DNA from: Pseudomonas vranovensis DSM 16006 | GTDB lineage: Bacteria > Pseudomonadota > Gammaproteobacteria > Pseudomonadales > Pseudomonadaceae | Reading direction: 5' to 3' | Assembly: GCF_000425805.1 (NCBI RefSeq) | Contig: NZ_KE384459.1 | Coordinates: 125,149-189,148 of the forward strand | Length of the DNA: 64,000 bases | In this document: in pieces, positions 25,343-34,543 of the stretch | Position numbering within the stretch: the first letter of the stretch is position 1 | Layout of the letters: each line of letters opens with the position of its first letter | Notes under the pieces: model-generated | The model's input: only the letters and a program-made list of their open reading frames with translations | What the model was told of the DNA's origin: nothing | Databases searched by the model: none | Made by a program: the position numbers and the translations under genes

Positions 25343-28300
25343 ATGCACCTGCTGACTGTATTGCTGCTCGGCAGTTTGCTTGCCTTTTCGCCGTCCCCCT
25401 CCCTTGCCTCGAATACTGGCGAACTCCGCCAGTTACTCGCACGCTCGGTCAGCAGCAGCGTTGCGCCGATCCTCTCGCCTGAAGACCGACGCTGGCTGAG
25501 CAACAGGCAGCGGTTACGCCTGGGCACGTCATCGCCGGACTACCCCCCCTTCGATATCAATGTCAGTGACAACGAGTATGAGGGGCTGACGGCCGACTTC
25601 GCCGGGCTCATCAGCGAGCTCCTGGGTGTTCCCATCGAGGTTCGCCGTTATGCCAGTCGTGACCTGGCCATTGCTGCCCTGCAGGCAGGGCAGATCGACC
25701 TGCTGGGCAGTGCCAATGGCTTCGAGGCGGCGCACGCGCAACTGGTGCTCAGCCACCCCTACACCGACGACCAGCCAGTGATCGTGACGGCCGCCGGCAA
25801 GCGACTACCTGTCGACGCCCCCCTCAACGGCTTGCGCCTGGCCATGGTCAATCACTATCTGCCCAGCCACACCATCCATGACCTGTATCCCCAGGCCAGG
25901 CTGCAATTGTACAACTCGGTGCAGGCAGGCCTTTCAGCCGTCGCTCTGGGGCAGGCCGATGCGTTCCTCGGCGATGCAGTCAGCAGTGACTACCTGATTA
26001 CCCGCAACTACCTGGGTAGCGTGCAGGTGGATCACTTCATCAAGAACACCCGCGGGGGGTTCGCCCTTGCCATGCCCCGCGATGACACCACCTTGCAACG
26101 CCTGGTGAACCTCGCCCTGAGCAGTATCAGCGACAGCGAGCGCTTGAACATCCTGCGTCGCTGGACCAGCGGCAGTGCCAGGGTGCTGCTCGATCGCAGA
26201 ACACTTGACCTCGATGCCGTCGAGCGCGCCTGGATCGAGCAGCATCCTGTCGTGCGGGTCGCTTTCAACAAATATTTTGCGCCCTTGAGCTTCTATGACG
26301 ACAACCAGCAATTTCGCGGCATCACTGCCGACGTGCTGGAGCAGGTCGGCCTGCGTACAGGGTTGAAGTTCGACATCCTGCATGTGGACTCGCTGGCAGA
26401 CCTGGTCGCTCGGGTTGAACACGGCAGCGCAGATATTGCCGCCGCACTTGCGCCCAGCCAGGCACGCAAAGCGGCATTGCGCTTCAGCCGCCCCTACATG
26501 GTCAGCCCGCGCGTGCTGGTAACGCGCAACAGTCCTGATGCGATACAGAGCGCTGAGCAACTCAAAGGCAAACGCCTGGCGTTGCTACGTGGGCACCCCC
26601 TGAAAACCGAATTGCAGGCCCAGTTCGCTCCCATCACCCTGGTCGAAGTCGACGACCCGTTGACCCTGATGGAATATGTAGTGGCAGGCAAAGTCGACGC
26701 CGCCTTGGCGTCACAGCTCAATGCCGCCTACTTCATCAGCCGGATGTTCAAGGGCCACCTGCACATCGCCACAATCCTCAGTGACCAGCCGGGCGCTGCA
26801 GCCTTCGCCGTCGCCCACGATGCCACTGTGCTGCACTCGATCCTCAACAAAGCCCTGCTCAGCATCGCGCCGGACGATATGGCCAAGCTGACCGGCCGCT
26901 GGCGAACCAATGCACTGATCAGCGACAGCCCCTGGTACAACTACCGCAAGCTGGTGGCGATGATTGTGCTGGGTGCCGGCGTGTTGATCAGCGCTGTGAT
27001 TATCTGGAACCGCTACCTGCGCAAAGTACTCGAAGCACGCAGTGCAGCCGAACAGGCCTTGCAGCAAGAACTGGGCTTCAGTCGGCAATTGCTTGAACAA
27101 TTGCGCGTGACCAAGGACCAGGCTGAAGATGCCAACCGGGCAAAAAGCACCTTCCTGGCCACCATGAGTCATGAAATCCGTACGCCCATGAACGCTGTCA
27201 TTGGTCTACTGGAGCTGGCGATCAAGGAGGCCGAGCACGGGCAGGCGGACCGCGAATCGCTGCAGGTCGCCTATACGTCGGCCAACGGTTTGCTGGAGCT
27301 GATTGGCGACGTCCTGGATATCGCGCGCATCGAGGCCGGGCACATGACCCTTGCGCCCCAGGCAACGGATCTGCACGCCTTGGTCAATGGCACCGTTCGC
27401 GTATTCGAGGGCATTGCCCGGCTCAAGGGGCTGCACCTTGGCACTGATCTACATAGCGTCGGGCAAGCGGTGGCGGTCGATCCCGTGCGTCTCAGGCAGG
27501 TCCTTTCCAATCTGCTCAGCAATGCGCTCAAGTTCACTGAGCACGGCAGCGTCACGGTGGGCATGCGACTCGATGAGGACCAACCCGGACACCTGGGTGT
27601 CACCTTGTGGGTCGAGGACACCGGTATCGGGATCAACGCCGAAGATCAGCAACGGTTGTTTCACAATTTTTCCCAGGTCGGGCCTCAACCCACTCGACAG
27701 GGGGCCGGCCTGGGGCTGGTGATCAGCCGCACCTTGTGCCAACTCATGGGGGGGGACCTGCAGTTGTACAGCAAGGAAGGCCAGGGCACGCGCATGCAGG
27801 TCAGCCTCTTGCTGCCCGTGGCCGAGACCACACAGTGCCCGCTGCCTGAACCCTTGTCGCGCCCCCTCCAGACACCCCGGCAATCGATCCTGGTCGTCGA
27901 CGACTACCCGGCCAATCTCATGTTGCTGGAACGGCAATTGAGCGTGCTGGGCCATGAAGTCGATCAGGCGCAAGACGGCCAGCAAGCGCTGGCGCTGTGG
28001 CAAGCGCAGCCGTTTGATGTGCTTATCACCGACTGCAATATGCCGGTCATGGATGGTCACCAACTGACGCGGCGCATCCGCCTGCTTGAGCAGCAGTTGC
28101 AGCGTCCTGCCTGCCTGATCCTCGGGCTGACGGCCAATGCCCAGGCCGAAGAGCGCCAGCGTTGCCTGGACAGCGGCATGAATGACTGCCTGTTCAAACC
28201 TATCAGCCTGAACGAACTGCGCCGTCACCTTTATTCGGCTATCGCCCCTCTGCCACCGGCCGCTGCGCAGCTTGACGAGCACGCCAGTGGCTTTGATGTC

Positions 28301-28624
28301 GACAACCTCAAGTACCTGACCCTGGGTGATCCGGCGCTGGTGGAGCGCCTGCTGAATGAGCTGGCCCAAAGCAACCGTGAAGACCTCAAGGCCCTGCATG
28401 CCCTGGGGCCACAGCCTTCACGCCAGGCCATCCGTGCCTTCGCCCACCGGATCAAAGGCGGGGCCAAACTGCTCAAGGCCCCGGGGGTGGTACGCCACAG
28501 CGAGGCACTTGAGCAGGCCTGTGTGGGTGGCGCGGCAAACGATCAGCTGTACACGATGCTCGCCACCCTGGAAAAAAGCCTGCTGGCACTGGACACGCAA
28601 CTGAAACAGGGCATCTCGGCCTGA
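25343..28624 (+). CDS. BvgS/EvgS-like hybrid sensor kinase
   Basis: A 1093-residue phosphorelay kinase. A signal peptide (1-23) and two periplasmic Venus-flytrap (SBP_bac_3) domains at about 55-290 and 300-530 are followed by a membrane helix at about 540-560, a short linker and HisKA with FLATMSHEIRTPMN (His610). The HATPase (GLGLVISRTLCQLMGG), a receiver domain with ILVVDDYPAN and Asp897 (LITDCNMPVMDG), and an Hpt domain with FAHRIKGGAK (His1035) complete the relay. It is co-transcribed with the LuxR regulator before it. Family members sense small ligands or acid/redox cues; RocS members in Pseudomonas control fimbriae and biofilm. Its stop lies 6 bp from that of the convergent chemoreceptor gene. 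Confidence 0.93.
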   Translation: MHLLTVLLLGSLLAFSPSPSLASNTGELRQLLARSVSSSVAPILSPEDRRWLSNRQRLRLGTSSPDYPPFDINVSDNEYEGLTADFAGLISELLGVPIEVRRYASRDLAIAALQAGQIDLLGSANGFEAAHAQLVLSHPYTDDQPVIVTAAGKRLPVDAPLNGLRLAMVNHYLPSHTIHDLYPQARLQLYNSVQAGLSAVALGQADAFLGDAVSSDYLITRNYLGSVQVDHFIKNTRGGFALAMPRDDTTLQRLVNLALSSISDSERLNILRRWTSGSARVLLDRRTLDLDAVERAWIEQHPVVRVAFNKYFAPLSFYDDNQQFRGITADVLEQVGLRTGLKFDILHVDSLADLVARVEHGSADIAAALAPSQARKAALRFSRPYMVSPRVLVTRNSPDAIQSAEQLKGKRLALLRGHPLKTELQAQFAPITLVEVDDPLTLMEYVVAGKVDAALASQLNAAYFISRMFKGHLHIATILSDQPGAAAFAVAHDATVLHSILNKALLSIAPDDMAKLTGRWRTNALISDSPWYNYRKLVAMIVLGAGVLISAVIIWNRYLRKVLEARSAAEQALQQELGFSRQLLEQLRVTKDQAEDANRAKSTFLATMSHEIRTPMNAVIGLLELAIKEAEHGQADRESLQVAYTSANGLLELIGDVLDIARIEAGHMTLAPQATDLHALVNGTVRVFEGIARLKGLHLGTDLHSVGQAVAVDPVRLRQVLSNLLSNALKFTEHGSVTVGMRLDEDQPGHLGVTLWVEDTGIGINAEDQQRLFHNFSQVGPQPTRQGAGLGLVISRTLCQLMGGDLQLYSKEGQGTRMQVSLLLPVAETTQCPLPEPLSRPLQTPRQSILVVDDYPANLMLLERQLSVLGHEVDQAQDGQQALALWQAQPFDVLITDCNMPVMDGHQLTRRIRLLEQQLQRPACLILGLTANAQAEERQRCLDSGMNDCLFKPISLNELRRHLYSAIAPLPPAAAQLDEHASGFDVDNLKYLTLGDPALVERLLNELAQSNREDLKALHALGPQPSRQAIRAFAHRIKGGAKLLKAPGVVRHSEALEQACVGGAANDQLYTMLATLEKSLLALDTQLKQGISA

Positions 28625-28630
28625 GCGTCC

Positions 28631-29950
28631 TCAATGCAGCTGTAAGGTCGAGTTGATCTGACTGATGGCATCGACCACATGTTGCGATCCCTGCTGAATT
28701 TCCAGGATCACCTCGCCGGCTTCATTCGCCAGCTCTACTCCCAGGCCTGTCCGGCTCAAGCTGGACTGCATGCTGGCCACCGCAGTCAGCGACAGGTCGT
28801 GGTTCTGCCGCACCACTTCGACAATGTCCAGGGTGGCCTTGCTGGTTCGCGCCGCCAGGCTGCGCACTTCGTCGGCGACTACGGCAAAGCCGCGCCCGTG
28901 CTCGCCCGCCCGGGCGGCCTCGATGGCGGCATTGAGGGCGAGCAGGTTGGTCTGGTCGGCAATGCCGCGGATCGTCTGGACGATCTGGCCGATCAGCTCC
29001 GACTGTTTACTGACGGCATCAATGCTGCGGGCTGCGGCATTGAGGTTCTGGGAGATTTCCTCGATCACTTGTACCGTCTGCCGTACGACCTGCGACCCCT
29101 TTCGCGCACAAGCATCATTTTGTACCGACGTGGCATGGGCGGCTTCGGCGGCTGTTTGCTGGGTACTGACCTGGGAGGTGATGTCACTGGCGAACTTGAC
29201 CACCTTTTGCAGCCGACCACGGGCATCGAAGATCGGATTATAGGAAGCTTCCAGATAGACCATCTGCCCGAGCTTGTTGACTCGTTCGAAGCGATGCGAA
29301 TGGTATTCGCCACGGTTGAGCGAAGCCCAGAAGGCTTTGTAGGACGCCGACTCGCTTTCGCTCTTGTGGCAGAACAGGCTGTGATGCTGGCCGACGACTT
29401 CGTCGTGGCGGTAATGCATGGTATCGAGAAAATTCTGGTTGGCCTTGACCACCCGGCCTTCGGGGGTGAATTCGATCACCGCCATGGAACGGCTTATAGC
29501 CTTGATCAGGCTTTCATTCTCATGATCGCGCAGCACCCGCTGCGTGATATCGCAGGCCACCTTGATCACGCTGGTCACCTGCTGGCTCGGCCCTATTACC
29601 GGCATGTAGCTGGCTTCCAGCCAGACTTCCTGGCCCTTGCGATTGAGGCGCATGAACGTCCCGCTGACCGCCTCGCCCCGCCCCAGGTCGCGCCAGAGTT
29701 TTCGATAGTCCTCGCTGCTGGCGTAGTCCTGCTCGCAGAAAATCCGATGGTGCTTGCCGCAGATCTCTTCAAGGCGGTAGCCCATCGCCTTGCAGAAGTT
29801 GTCGTTGGCCTCGAGGATCACCCCGTCAGGGCTGAACTCGATCATCGCCATGGAGCGACTTATAGCGGCCAGTTTGGCGTTGATCCCGGCCATTGCCCGG
29901 GTGCATTGCTCGATTTCAGCCAGATCGGACTTACGATGAAAATCAAACAT
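28631..29950 (-). CDS. Cytosolic PAS-PAS methyl-accepting chemotaxis protein (BdlA-like)
   Basis: A 439-residue soluble transducer with no membrane segment. Two tandem, clearly related PAS domains (about 25-130 and 145-255, each with MA/VIEF..DG..L/VKAN and a GxxHxxFC segment) precede an MCP signalling domain with the hairpin motif RGIADQTNLLALNAAIEAARAGEHGRGFAVVADEVR. The layout matches P. aeruginosa BdlA (biofilm dispersion) and Aer-like transducers. The signalling domain is short. The start used has GGAGGG upstream; the frame stays open further but without a ribosome site. Likely role: an intracellular redox or ligand signal to CheA, or dispersion control. Confidence 0.9.
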   Translation of the reverse strand: MFDFHRKSDLAEIEQCTRAMAGINAKLAAISRSMAMIEFSPDGVILEANDNFCKAMGYRLEEICGKHHRIFCEQDYASSEDYRKLWRDLGRGEAVSGTFMRLNRKGQEVWLEASYMPVIGPSQQVTSVIKVACDITQRVLRDHENESLIKAISRSMAVIEFTPEGRVVKANQNFLDTMHYRHDEVVGQHHSLFCHKSESESASYKAFWASLNRGEYHSHRFERVNKLGQMVYLEASYNPIFDARGRLQKVVKFASDITSQVSTQQTAAEAAHATSVQNDACARKGSQVVRQTVQVIEEISQNLNAAARSIDAVSKQSELIGQIVQTIRGIADQTNLLALNAAIEAARAGEHGRGFAVVADEVRSLAARTSKATLDIVEVVRQNHDLSLTAVASMQSSLSRTGLGVELANEAGEVILEIQQGSQHVVDAISQINSTLQLH

Positions 29951-30052
29951 CGGACTACCCTCCACGCTCAGGATGTTGCTGAGCATAGATAAACCTTTGC
30001 GCCGTGCAAGCACTCTGACATCACCCTCCCCATCGGGAGTAGGTGGGGGTTT

Positions 30053-31072
30053 TCAACTGCTTTCGCGCACCACCAGCTCGAAGCCCAGGTCCTGGTTGTG
30101 CATGGCCGCGCGCTTGCCGTCGAGCAGCCCCAGCAATGCCTGGGCAGCGCAGCGACCAATGGCGGCGCGTGGGGTACGGATCGAGGTCAGGCGCGGGACC
30201 ATGTGTGCCGAGGCCGGCAAGTCGTTGAAGCCGACCATCGCCACCTCCTGTGGCACCTTGATCCCCAGGCGCAGTGCCTGGAGAATCGCGCCTTGGGCCA
30301 AGTCGTCGTTGCAGAAGAAGATGCCGTCGACATCCGGGTGTTGCGCCAGCAACTGACTGAACAGCTCCCCGCCCAGGCCGATGGATGAAGGTTGCGGCGA
30401 CAGCACCTGCAGCTCATCGGCGAATCGCCCAGCGGCGACCAGCGCCTGGCGAAAACCTTCGGCCCGCTGCATAACCCGTGGATCCAACTGCGCCGCGATA
30501 AAGCCCGGGCGCTGGCAACCGCGCTCAAGCAAATGGCGCGCGGCAGCAGCGCCGGCCTGTTGCTGGGAAAACCCCACCGACATGCCCTGGGCCTCGACAC
30601 CCAGCTCCATCATGTGAACGCAAGGCACGCCACTGGCGCTGAGCATCTGCTTGGCCGACTCGCTGCGGTCAAAACCGGTGAGCAGCATGCCGCGAGGCTG
30701 ATAGGCGAGGTAGTTGCGGATCAGGTTCTCTTCTTCGGCGATATCGTAGTGATAGTTACCGATCAGCACTTCCAGGCCACGGGGCCGCATGACCTCGTGG
30801 ATAGCCTCCAGGGTCTCGATGAACAACTGGTTGGACAACGAGGGAATCAGCACCACGATCGACTCGCTCTGGGCCGAGGCCAGCGCCCGCGCGGCAGGGT
30901 TGGCCACATAGCCCAGGGCCGTGGCTGCCTGCTTGACCTTTTCCACCAGCTCCGGGGCAACCGTGCTGACGCCGCGCAAGGCGCGGGAGGCGGTGATCGG
31001 GGAAACCCCGGAAAGCCTGGCCACTTCAGCCAGGGTGGGACGACCGGTAGTACGGGAGCCGATGCGGGTCAT
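30053..31072 (-). CDS. gntR: LacI-family gluconate-operon repressor GntR
   Basis: A 339-residue repressor with an N-terminal LacI helix-turn-helix (PTLAEVARLSGVSPITASRALRG) and hinge (NPAARALASAQS), followed by a sugar-binding domain with the family segments NQLFIETLEAIHEVM and VDGIFFCNDDLAQGAILQALRLG. It is divergent from gntK and gntP, with one operator in front of its own start and one in front of each target. In P. aeruginosa and E. coli, GntR is released by gluconate or 6-phosphogluconate. No Shine-Dalgarno is visible before the ATG; the upstream bases are even CCTCCCC, so translation may be weak. Confidence 0.92.
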   Translation of the reverse strand: MTRIGSRTTGRPTLAEVARLSGVSPITASRALRGVSTVAPELVEKVKQAATALGYVANPAARALASAQSESIVVLIPSLSNQLFIETLEAIHEVMRPRGLEVLIGNYHYDIAEEENLIRNYLAYQPRGMLLTGFDRSESAKQMLSASGVPCVHMMELGVEAQGMSVGFSQQQAGAAAARHLLERGCQRPGFIAAQLDPRVMQRAEGFRQALVAAGRFADELQVLSPQPSSIGLGGELFSQLLAQHPDVDGIFFCNDDLAQGAILQALRLGIKVPQEVAMVGFNDLPASAHMVPRLTSIRTPRAAIGRCAAQALLGLLDGKRAAMHNQDLGFELVVRESS

Positions 31073-31118
31073 GGGGAGGTTTTATTTTCGACTTGCAAAG
31101 AATAGGGAACGGGCACTA

Positions 31119-31132
31119 AGGTAGCGCTGTCT
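31119..31132. promoter_or_regulatory. GntR operator O1 (imperfect)
   Basis: AGGTAGCGCTGTCT differs at two symmetric positions from the perfect palindrome AGATAGCGCTATCT found twice downstream. It lies 47 bp before the gntR start codon, suggesting weaker autoregulation. Confidence 0.8.
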
Positions 31133-31222
31133 CAGATCAACGGCAATGCATAACTGCAGGACGCCTGAAATGAGCACCCAGACTGCTTGTACAAAATCAA
31201 TAACATCTGGGTGGGAAGCGCC

Positions 31223-31241
31223 CGAGGCGACTGACGCCTCG
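31223..31241. repeat. Inverted repeat between gntR and gntK
   Basis: CGAGGCG and CGCCTCG form a perfect 7-bp inverted repeat with a 5-nt centre, 5 bp upstream of operator O2. It could be a second regulator site or an RNA hairpin; nothing in the sequence decides. Confidence 0.45.
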
Positions 31242-31246
31242 ACCAA

Positions 31247-31260
31247 AGATAGCGCTATCT
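31247..31260. promoter_or_regulatory. GntR operator O2 (perfect)
   Basis: AGATAGCGCTATCT is a perfect 14-bp palindrome with the LacI-family central CG. It lies 19 bp before the gntK start codon. The same site with the same CCAA flank occurs before gntP. Confidence 0.9.
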
Positions 31261-31279
31261 CACTCCGCAGGAGGTACCG

Positions 31280-31819
31280 ATGAACCCACCCCTGTCCGCA
31301 ATCGTGGTAATGGGCGTAGCTGGCTGCGGCAAGAGCTCCGTCGGTGCCGCCATTGCCGGCCAAAGCGGCGGCCGCCTGATCGAAGGCGATGCCTTCCACC
31401 CTGTTGCCAATATCACCAAGATGAGCGCCGGCATTCCCCTGGACGACGACGACCGTGCCGGTTGGTTGATCCGCCTGGGTGAAGAACTGCAGGCCACCCT
31501 GAAGGCCGGTGAACGCCCCATCCTCACTTGTTCGGCGCTGAAAAGACGCTACCGCGATGCCCTGCGCCATGCCGTACCAGACCTGGGCTTTGTCTTTCTC
31601 GACCTCACGCCTGAAGAAGCCAGCCGCCGGGTGCTTGCCCGCCCCGGTCACTTCATGCCGGCCAGCCTGATCGACAGCCAGTTCGCCGCCCTTGAACGCC
31701 CCGACGGCGAAGCCCTGACCCTGCCCCTGGATGCCACCCTGCCGGTAGACCAGCTCGCCATACGGGTAGACCTGTGGCTAAAGCCCTGCGGTGAACCGGT
31801 ACTGGCGCGAACGGCCTGA
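31280..31819 (+). CDS. gntK: Gluconokinase
   Basis: A 179-residue cytosolic kinase that phosphorylates D-gluconate to 6-phosphogluconate for the Entner-Doudoroff pathway. It shows the P-loop GVAGCGKSS, the EGDAFHP substrate motif, the DDDR.GWL segment and CSALKRRYRD. Length is typical (about 175). AGGAGG lies five bases before the ATG. It is first in the gntK-gntP transcription direction, but gntP has its own operator 97 bp further on, so separate initiation is likely. Confidence 0.95.
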   Translation: MNPPLSAIVVMGVAGCGKSSVGAAIAGQSGGRLIEGDAFHPVANITKMSAGIPLDDDDRAGWLIRLGEELQATLKAGERPILTCSALKRRYRDALRHAVPDLGFVFLDLTPEEASRRVLARPGHFMPASLIDSQFAALERPDGEALTLPLDATLPVDQLAIRVDLWLKPCGEPVLARTA

Positions 31820-31843
31820 CCTGGCAGTTTTCCGGCTCACCAA

Positions 31844-31857
31844 AGATAGCGCTATCT
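31844..31857. promoter_or_regulatory. GntR operator O3 (perfect)
   Basis: AGATAGCGCTATCT is identical to O2, including the flanking CCAA and trailing C. It is positioned 60 bp before the gntP start, between gntK and gntP. Confidence 0.9.
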
Positions 31858-31916
31858 CGCGTCGTAAATGCTGCAAATGCTCCGCCCACAACAATGACAA
31901 GACGAGGCACTGAACC

Positions 31917-33269
31917 ATGTTCGGTTTGGCAACTGATACCTACTTGCTGCTCGATGCAGTGGTCACCATCATCGGCCTGGTGCTGCTGATCACACACTTC
32001 AAAGTCCACCCTTTTGTCGCCCTGACCCTGGCTGCCGGCTTTCTCGGCCTGACTTCGGGCATGCCGGTGGCCAAGGTGATGAAGTCGTTCCAGGACGGCT
32101 TCGGTGGTGTACTGGGATTCGTCGGCATCGTCCTGGCCCTGGGCACCATGCTGGGCAAGCTGATGGCCGACTCCGGTGGTGCCGACCAGATCGCCCAGAC
32201 GCTGATCCGCGCCTTCGGCAAACAGAAAGTGCATTGGGCCATGATGTTTGCCGCCTTCCTGGTTGGCATTCCGCTGTTCTTCGAGATCGGTTTCGTGCTG
32301 TTGATCCCGCTGGTGTTCATCGTCGCTCGGCGCTCGGGTGTGTCGCTGATCAAGATTGGCATCCCGCTGCTGGCCGGTCTGTCGGTCGTGCATGGGCTGG
32401 TACCGCCGCATCCGGGACCGCTGCTGGCCATCGGCATCTTCAATGCCGATATCGGCAAGACCATCTTCTATGGCCTAATCGTCGCCCTGCCCACTGCCAT
32501 CATTGCAGGGCCCCTGTATGGCAACTTCATCTCCCGCTACATTCCCGGTTCGCCCTCGCAGGAACTGATGGACCAGATCGCCCGGGAGTCGGAGCAGAAA
32601 AACCTGCCCAGTTTCACCGTGACCCTGATCACCGTGCTGTTGCCGGTGTTCCTGATGCTGCTGAAAACCTTCGCTGACGTGGTGCTGCCAGCCGAGCACA
32701 TCGTGCGCCAGTGGATGGACCTGATCGGCCACCCGATCACCGCCCTGCTCGCCGCCTTGCTGCTGGCCTTCTATACCTTTGGCGCGGCCAGGGGCTTTTC
32801 CCGCCAGCAGATCATGAAACTGCTCGACCAGAGCCTGGCGCCGACCGCTGCTATCGTGCTGATCGTTGGCGCCGGGGGTGGTTTCAAGCAGATGCTGGTG
32901 GATACCGGGGTAGGCAATGTCATCGGCCAGATGGCGGTGCATGCACAGATTTCGCCGATCATGCTGGCGTGGCTGGTGGCGGCGGTAATTCGCATTGCCA
33001 CAGGCTCGGCGACGGTGGCAACCATCACCGGGGCCGGCATCGTGGCACCGGTGATCGGCATGATCCCGGGGGTCAACCGTGAATTGCTGGTGCTGGCAAC
33101 CGGCGCGGGCTCGTTGATTCTGTCGCACGTCAACGATGCCGGCTTCTGGCTGGTGAAACAGTACTTCAACATGACCGTGGCCGAGACGTTCAAGACCTGG
33201 AGCATGATGGAGACCATCCTGTCGGTGGTCGGCATCATCTTCATCATGTTGTTGTCATTGGTGGTTTGA
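31917..33269 (+). CDS. gntP: Gluconate permease, GntP family
   Basis: A 450-residue inner-membrane gluconate:H+ symporter with about 12-14 hydrophobic helices. Family features include GLVPPHPGPLLAIGIF and TGSATVATITGAGIVAP, with a long hydrophilic loop around 205-225. It imports gluconate for GntK. The preceding GntR operator and the gene order gntR<>gntK-gntP match the standard Pseudomonas gluconate regulon. Confidence 0.94.
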   Translation: MFGLATDTYLLLDAVVTIIGLVLLITHFKVHPFVALTLAAGFLGLTSGMPVAKVMKSFQDGFGGVLGFVGIVLALGTMLGKLMADSGGADQIAQTLIRAFGKQKVHWAMMFAAFLVGIPLFFEIGFVLLIPLVFIVARRSGVSLIKIGIPLLAGLSVVHGLVPPHPGPLLAIGIFNADIGKTIFYGLIVALPTAIIAGPLYGNFISRYIPGSPSQELMDQIARESEQKNLPSFTVTLITVLLPVFLMLLKTFADVVLPAEHIVRQWMDLIGHPITALLAALLLAFYTFGAARGFSRQQIMKLLDQSLAPTAAIVLIVGAGGGFKQMLVDTGVGNVIGQMAVHAQISPIMLAWLVAAVIRIATGSATVATITGAGIVAPVIGMIPGVNRELLVLATGAGSLILSHVNDAGFWLVKQYFNMTVAETFKTWSMMETILSVVGIIFIMLLSLVV

Positions 33270-33276
33270 GGCATTT

Positions 33277-33307
33277 TCGCGGGGCGACGTCTCGACTCGC
33301 CCCGCGA
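33277..33307. terminator. Strong hairpin between convergent gntP and alcohol dehydrogenase
   Basis: TCGCGGGGCGA pairs perfectly with TCGCCCCGCGA over 11 bp with a 9-nt loop. It fills the gap between two convergent genes. Neither strand has a proper U-run after the stem, so it may be a REP-like barrier rather than a classical intrinsic terminator. Confidence 0.5.
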
Positions 33308-33312
33308 TGTAC

Positions 33313-34461
33313 TTAAAAGGCCGCCTTGAAAATCGCCTCGATCTCTTCCTGGCTGGCCGGGCGCGGATTGGTCAACCCACAGGCATCCTTCAGCGCGTTG
33401 CTGGCCAGCGTCGGCACATCCCCTTCACGCACCCCCAATAGCGCCAGGCCGACCGGAATATCGATAGCCCGCGACAGGCTCTCGATGGCGGCAATCGCCG
33501 CGTCACTGCCCTGCTCCGCACTCATGCCGCTGACATCCACCCCCATTGCCTTGGCCACATCACGCAGGCGCGCAGCGCTGACCTTGGCGTTGAAGCGCTG
33601 CACATGCGGCAGCAGCACCGCGTTGCACACGCCATGAGGCAAGTCATAGAAGCCGCCGAGTTGGTGCGCCATGGCATGCACATAACCCAACGAGGCATTG
33701 TTGAAGGCCATGCCGGCCAGGAACTGGGCATACGCCATGTTCTCGCGCGCCTGCAGATCGCTGCCTTCGGCCACGGCCTGGCGCAGGTTGTCGCTGATCA
33801 GCTCAATGGCCTTGATCGCACAGGCATCGGTAATCGGGGTCGCCGCCGTGGACACATACGCCTCGATGGCATGGGTCAGCGCATCCATCCCCGTCGCAGC
33901 CGTCAGGCCCTTGGGCATGGCCGCCATCAGCGCCGGGTCGTTCACCGACAACAGCGGCGTGACGTTGCGGTCGACAATGGCCATTTTCACGTGGCGGGCT
34001 TCGTCGGTGATGATGCAGAAGCGGGTCATTTCACTGGCCGTACCGGCAGTGGTGTTGATCGCTATCAGCGGCAGTTGCGGTTTGACCGAGCGGTCGACGC
34101 CTTCGTAGTCGCTGATGTGCCCGCCATTGGTAGCGCACAGGGCGATGCCCTTGGCGCAGTCATGGGGCGAGCCGCCGCCCAGGGAGATCACGCAATCGCA
34201 ACGCTCACGTTGCAGTTGTGCCAGGCCCTGTTCGACGTTGGCGATGCTGGGGTTGGGTTTGGCGCCATCGAAAATCGACGAATCGATGTCGCGCACGGCC
34301 AACAACTCGGCAATGCGTGTAGCGACACCGGCCTTGGCCAGGCCAGTGTCGGTAACGATCAACGCCTTGCGCAGCCCATAGCCGGCTATGGCGGCCATCG
34401 CTTCGTCCAGGCAATCAATGCCCATGATGTTGACGGCGGGGATGAAGAACGTGCTGCTCAT
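33313..34461 (-). CDS. Iron-containing alcohol dehydrogenase (YiaY-like)
   Basis: A 382-residue group III dehydrogenase, a paralog of the one at the start of the window. It carries GGGSPHDCAKGIAL, NTTAGTASEMTRFCIIT, TAATGMDALTHAIEAYVS and the metal histidines in YVHAMAHQLGG and LPHGVCNAVLLPHV. The GGGSPHDCAKG form is typical of the ethanol/lactaldehyde-type (YiaY, AdhB, EutG) branch. The start is placed at the ATG beginning SSTFFIPAVN, which has GAGGG upstream; the frame stays open further only by chance. It lies 82 bp behind ilvA on the same strand, probably with its own promoter. Confidence 0.92.
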   Translation of the reverse strand: MSSTFFIPAVNIMGIDCLDEAMAAIAGYGLRKALIVTDTGLAKAGVATRIAELLAVRDIDSSIFDGAKPNPSIANVEQGLAQLQRERCDCVISLGGGSPHDCAKGIALCATNGGHISDYEGVDRSVKPQLPLIAINTTAGTASEMTRFCIITDEARHVKMAIVDRNVTPLLSVNDPALMAAMPKGLTAATGMDALTHAIEAYVSTAATPITDACAIKAIELISDNLRQAVAEGSDLQARENMAYAQFLAGMAFNNASLGYVHAMAHQLGGFYDLPHGVCNAVLLPHVQRFNAKVSAARLRDVAKAMGVDVSGMSAEQGSDAAIAAIESLSRAIDIPVGLALLGVREGDVPTLASNALKDACGLTNPRPASQEEIEAIFKAAF

Positions 34462-34543
34462 GGCGAAACCCTCGTGCAATATTCCATTGCCTTCAGGATC
34501 CGCCTGTCTGGCCAGCCCCGTGTTGATCTGGGGCAAGCCTCGT

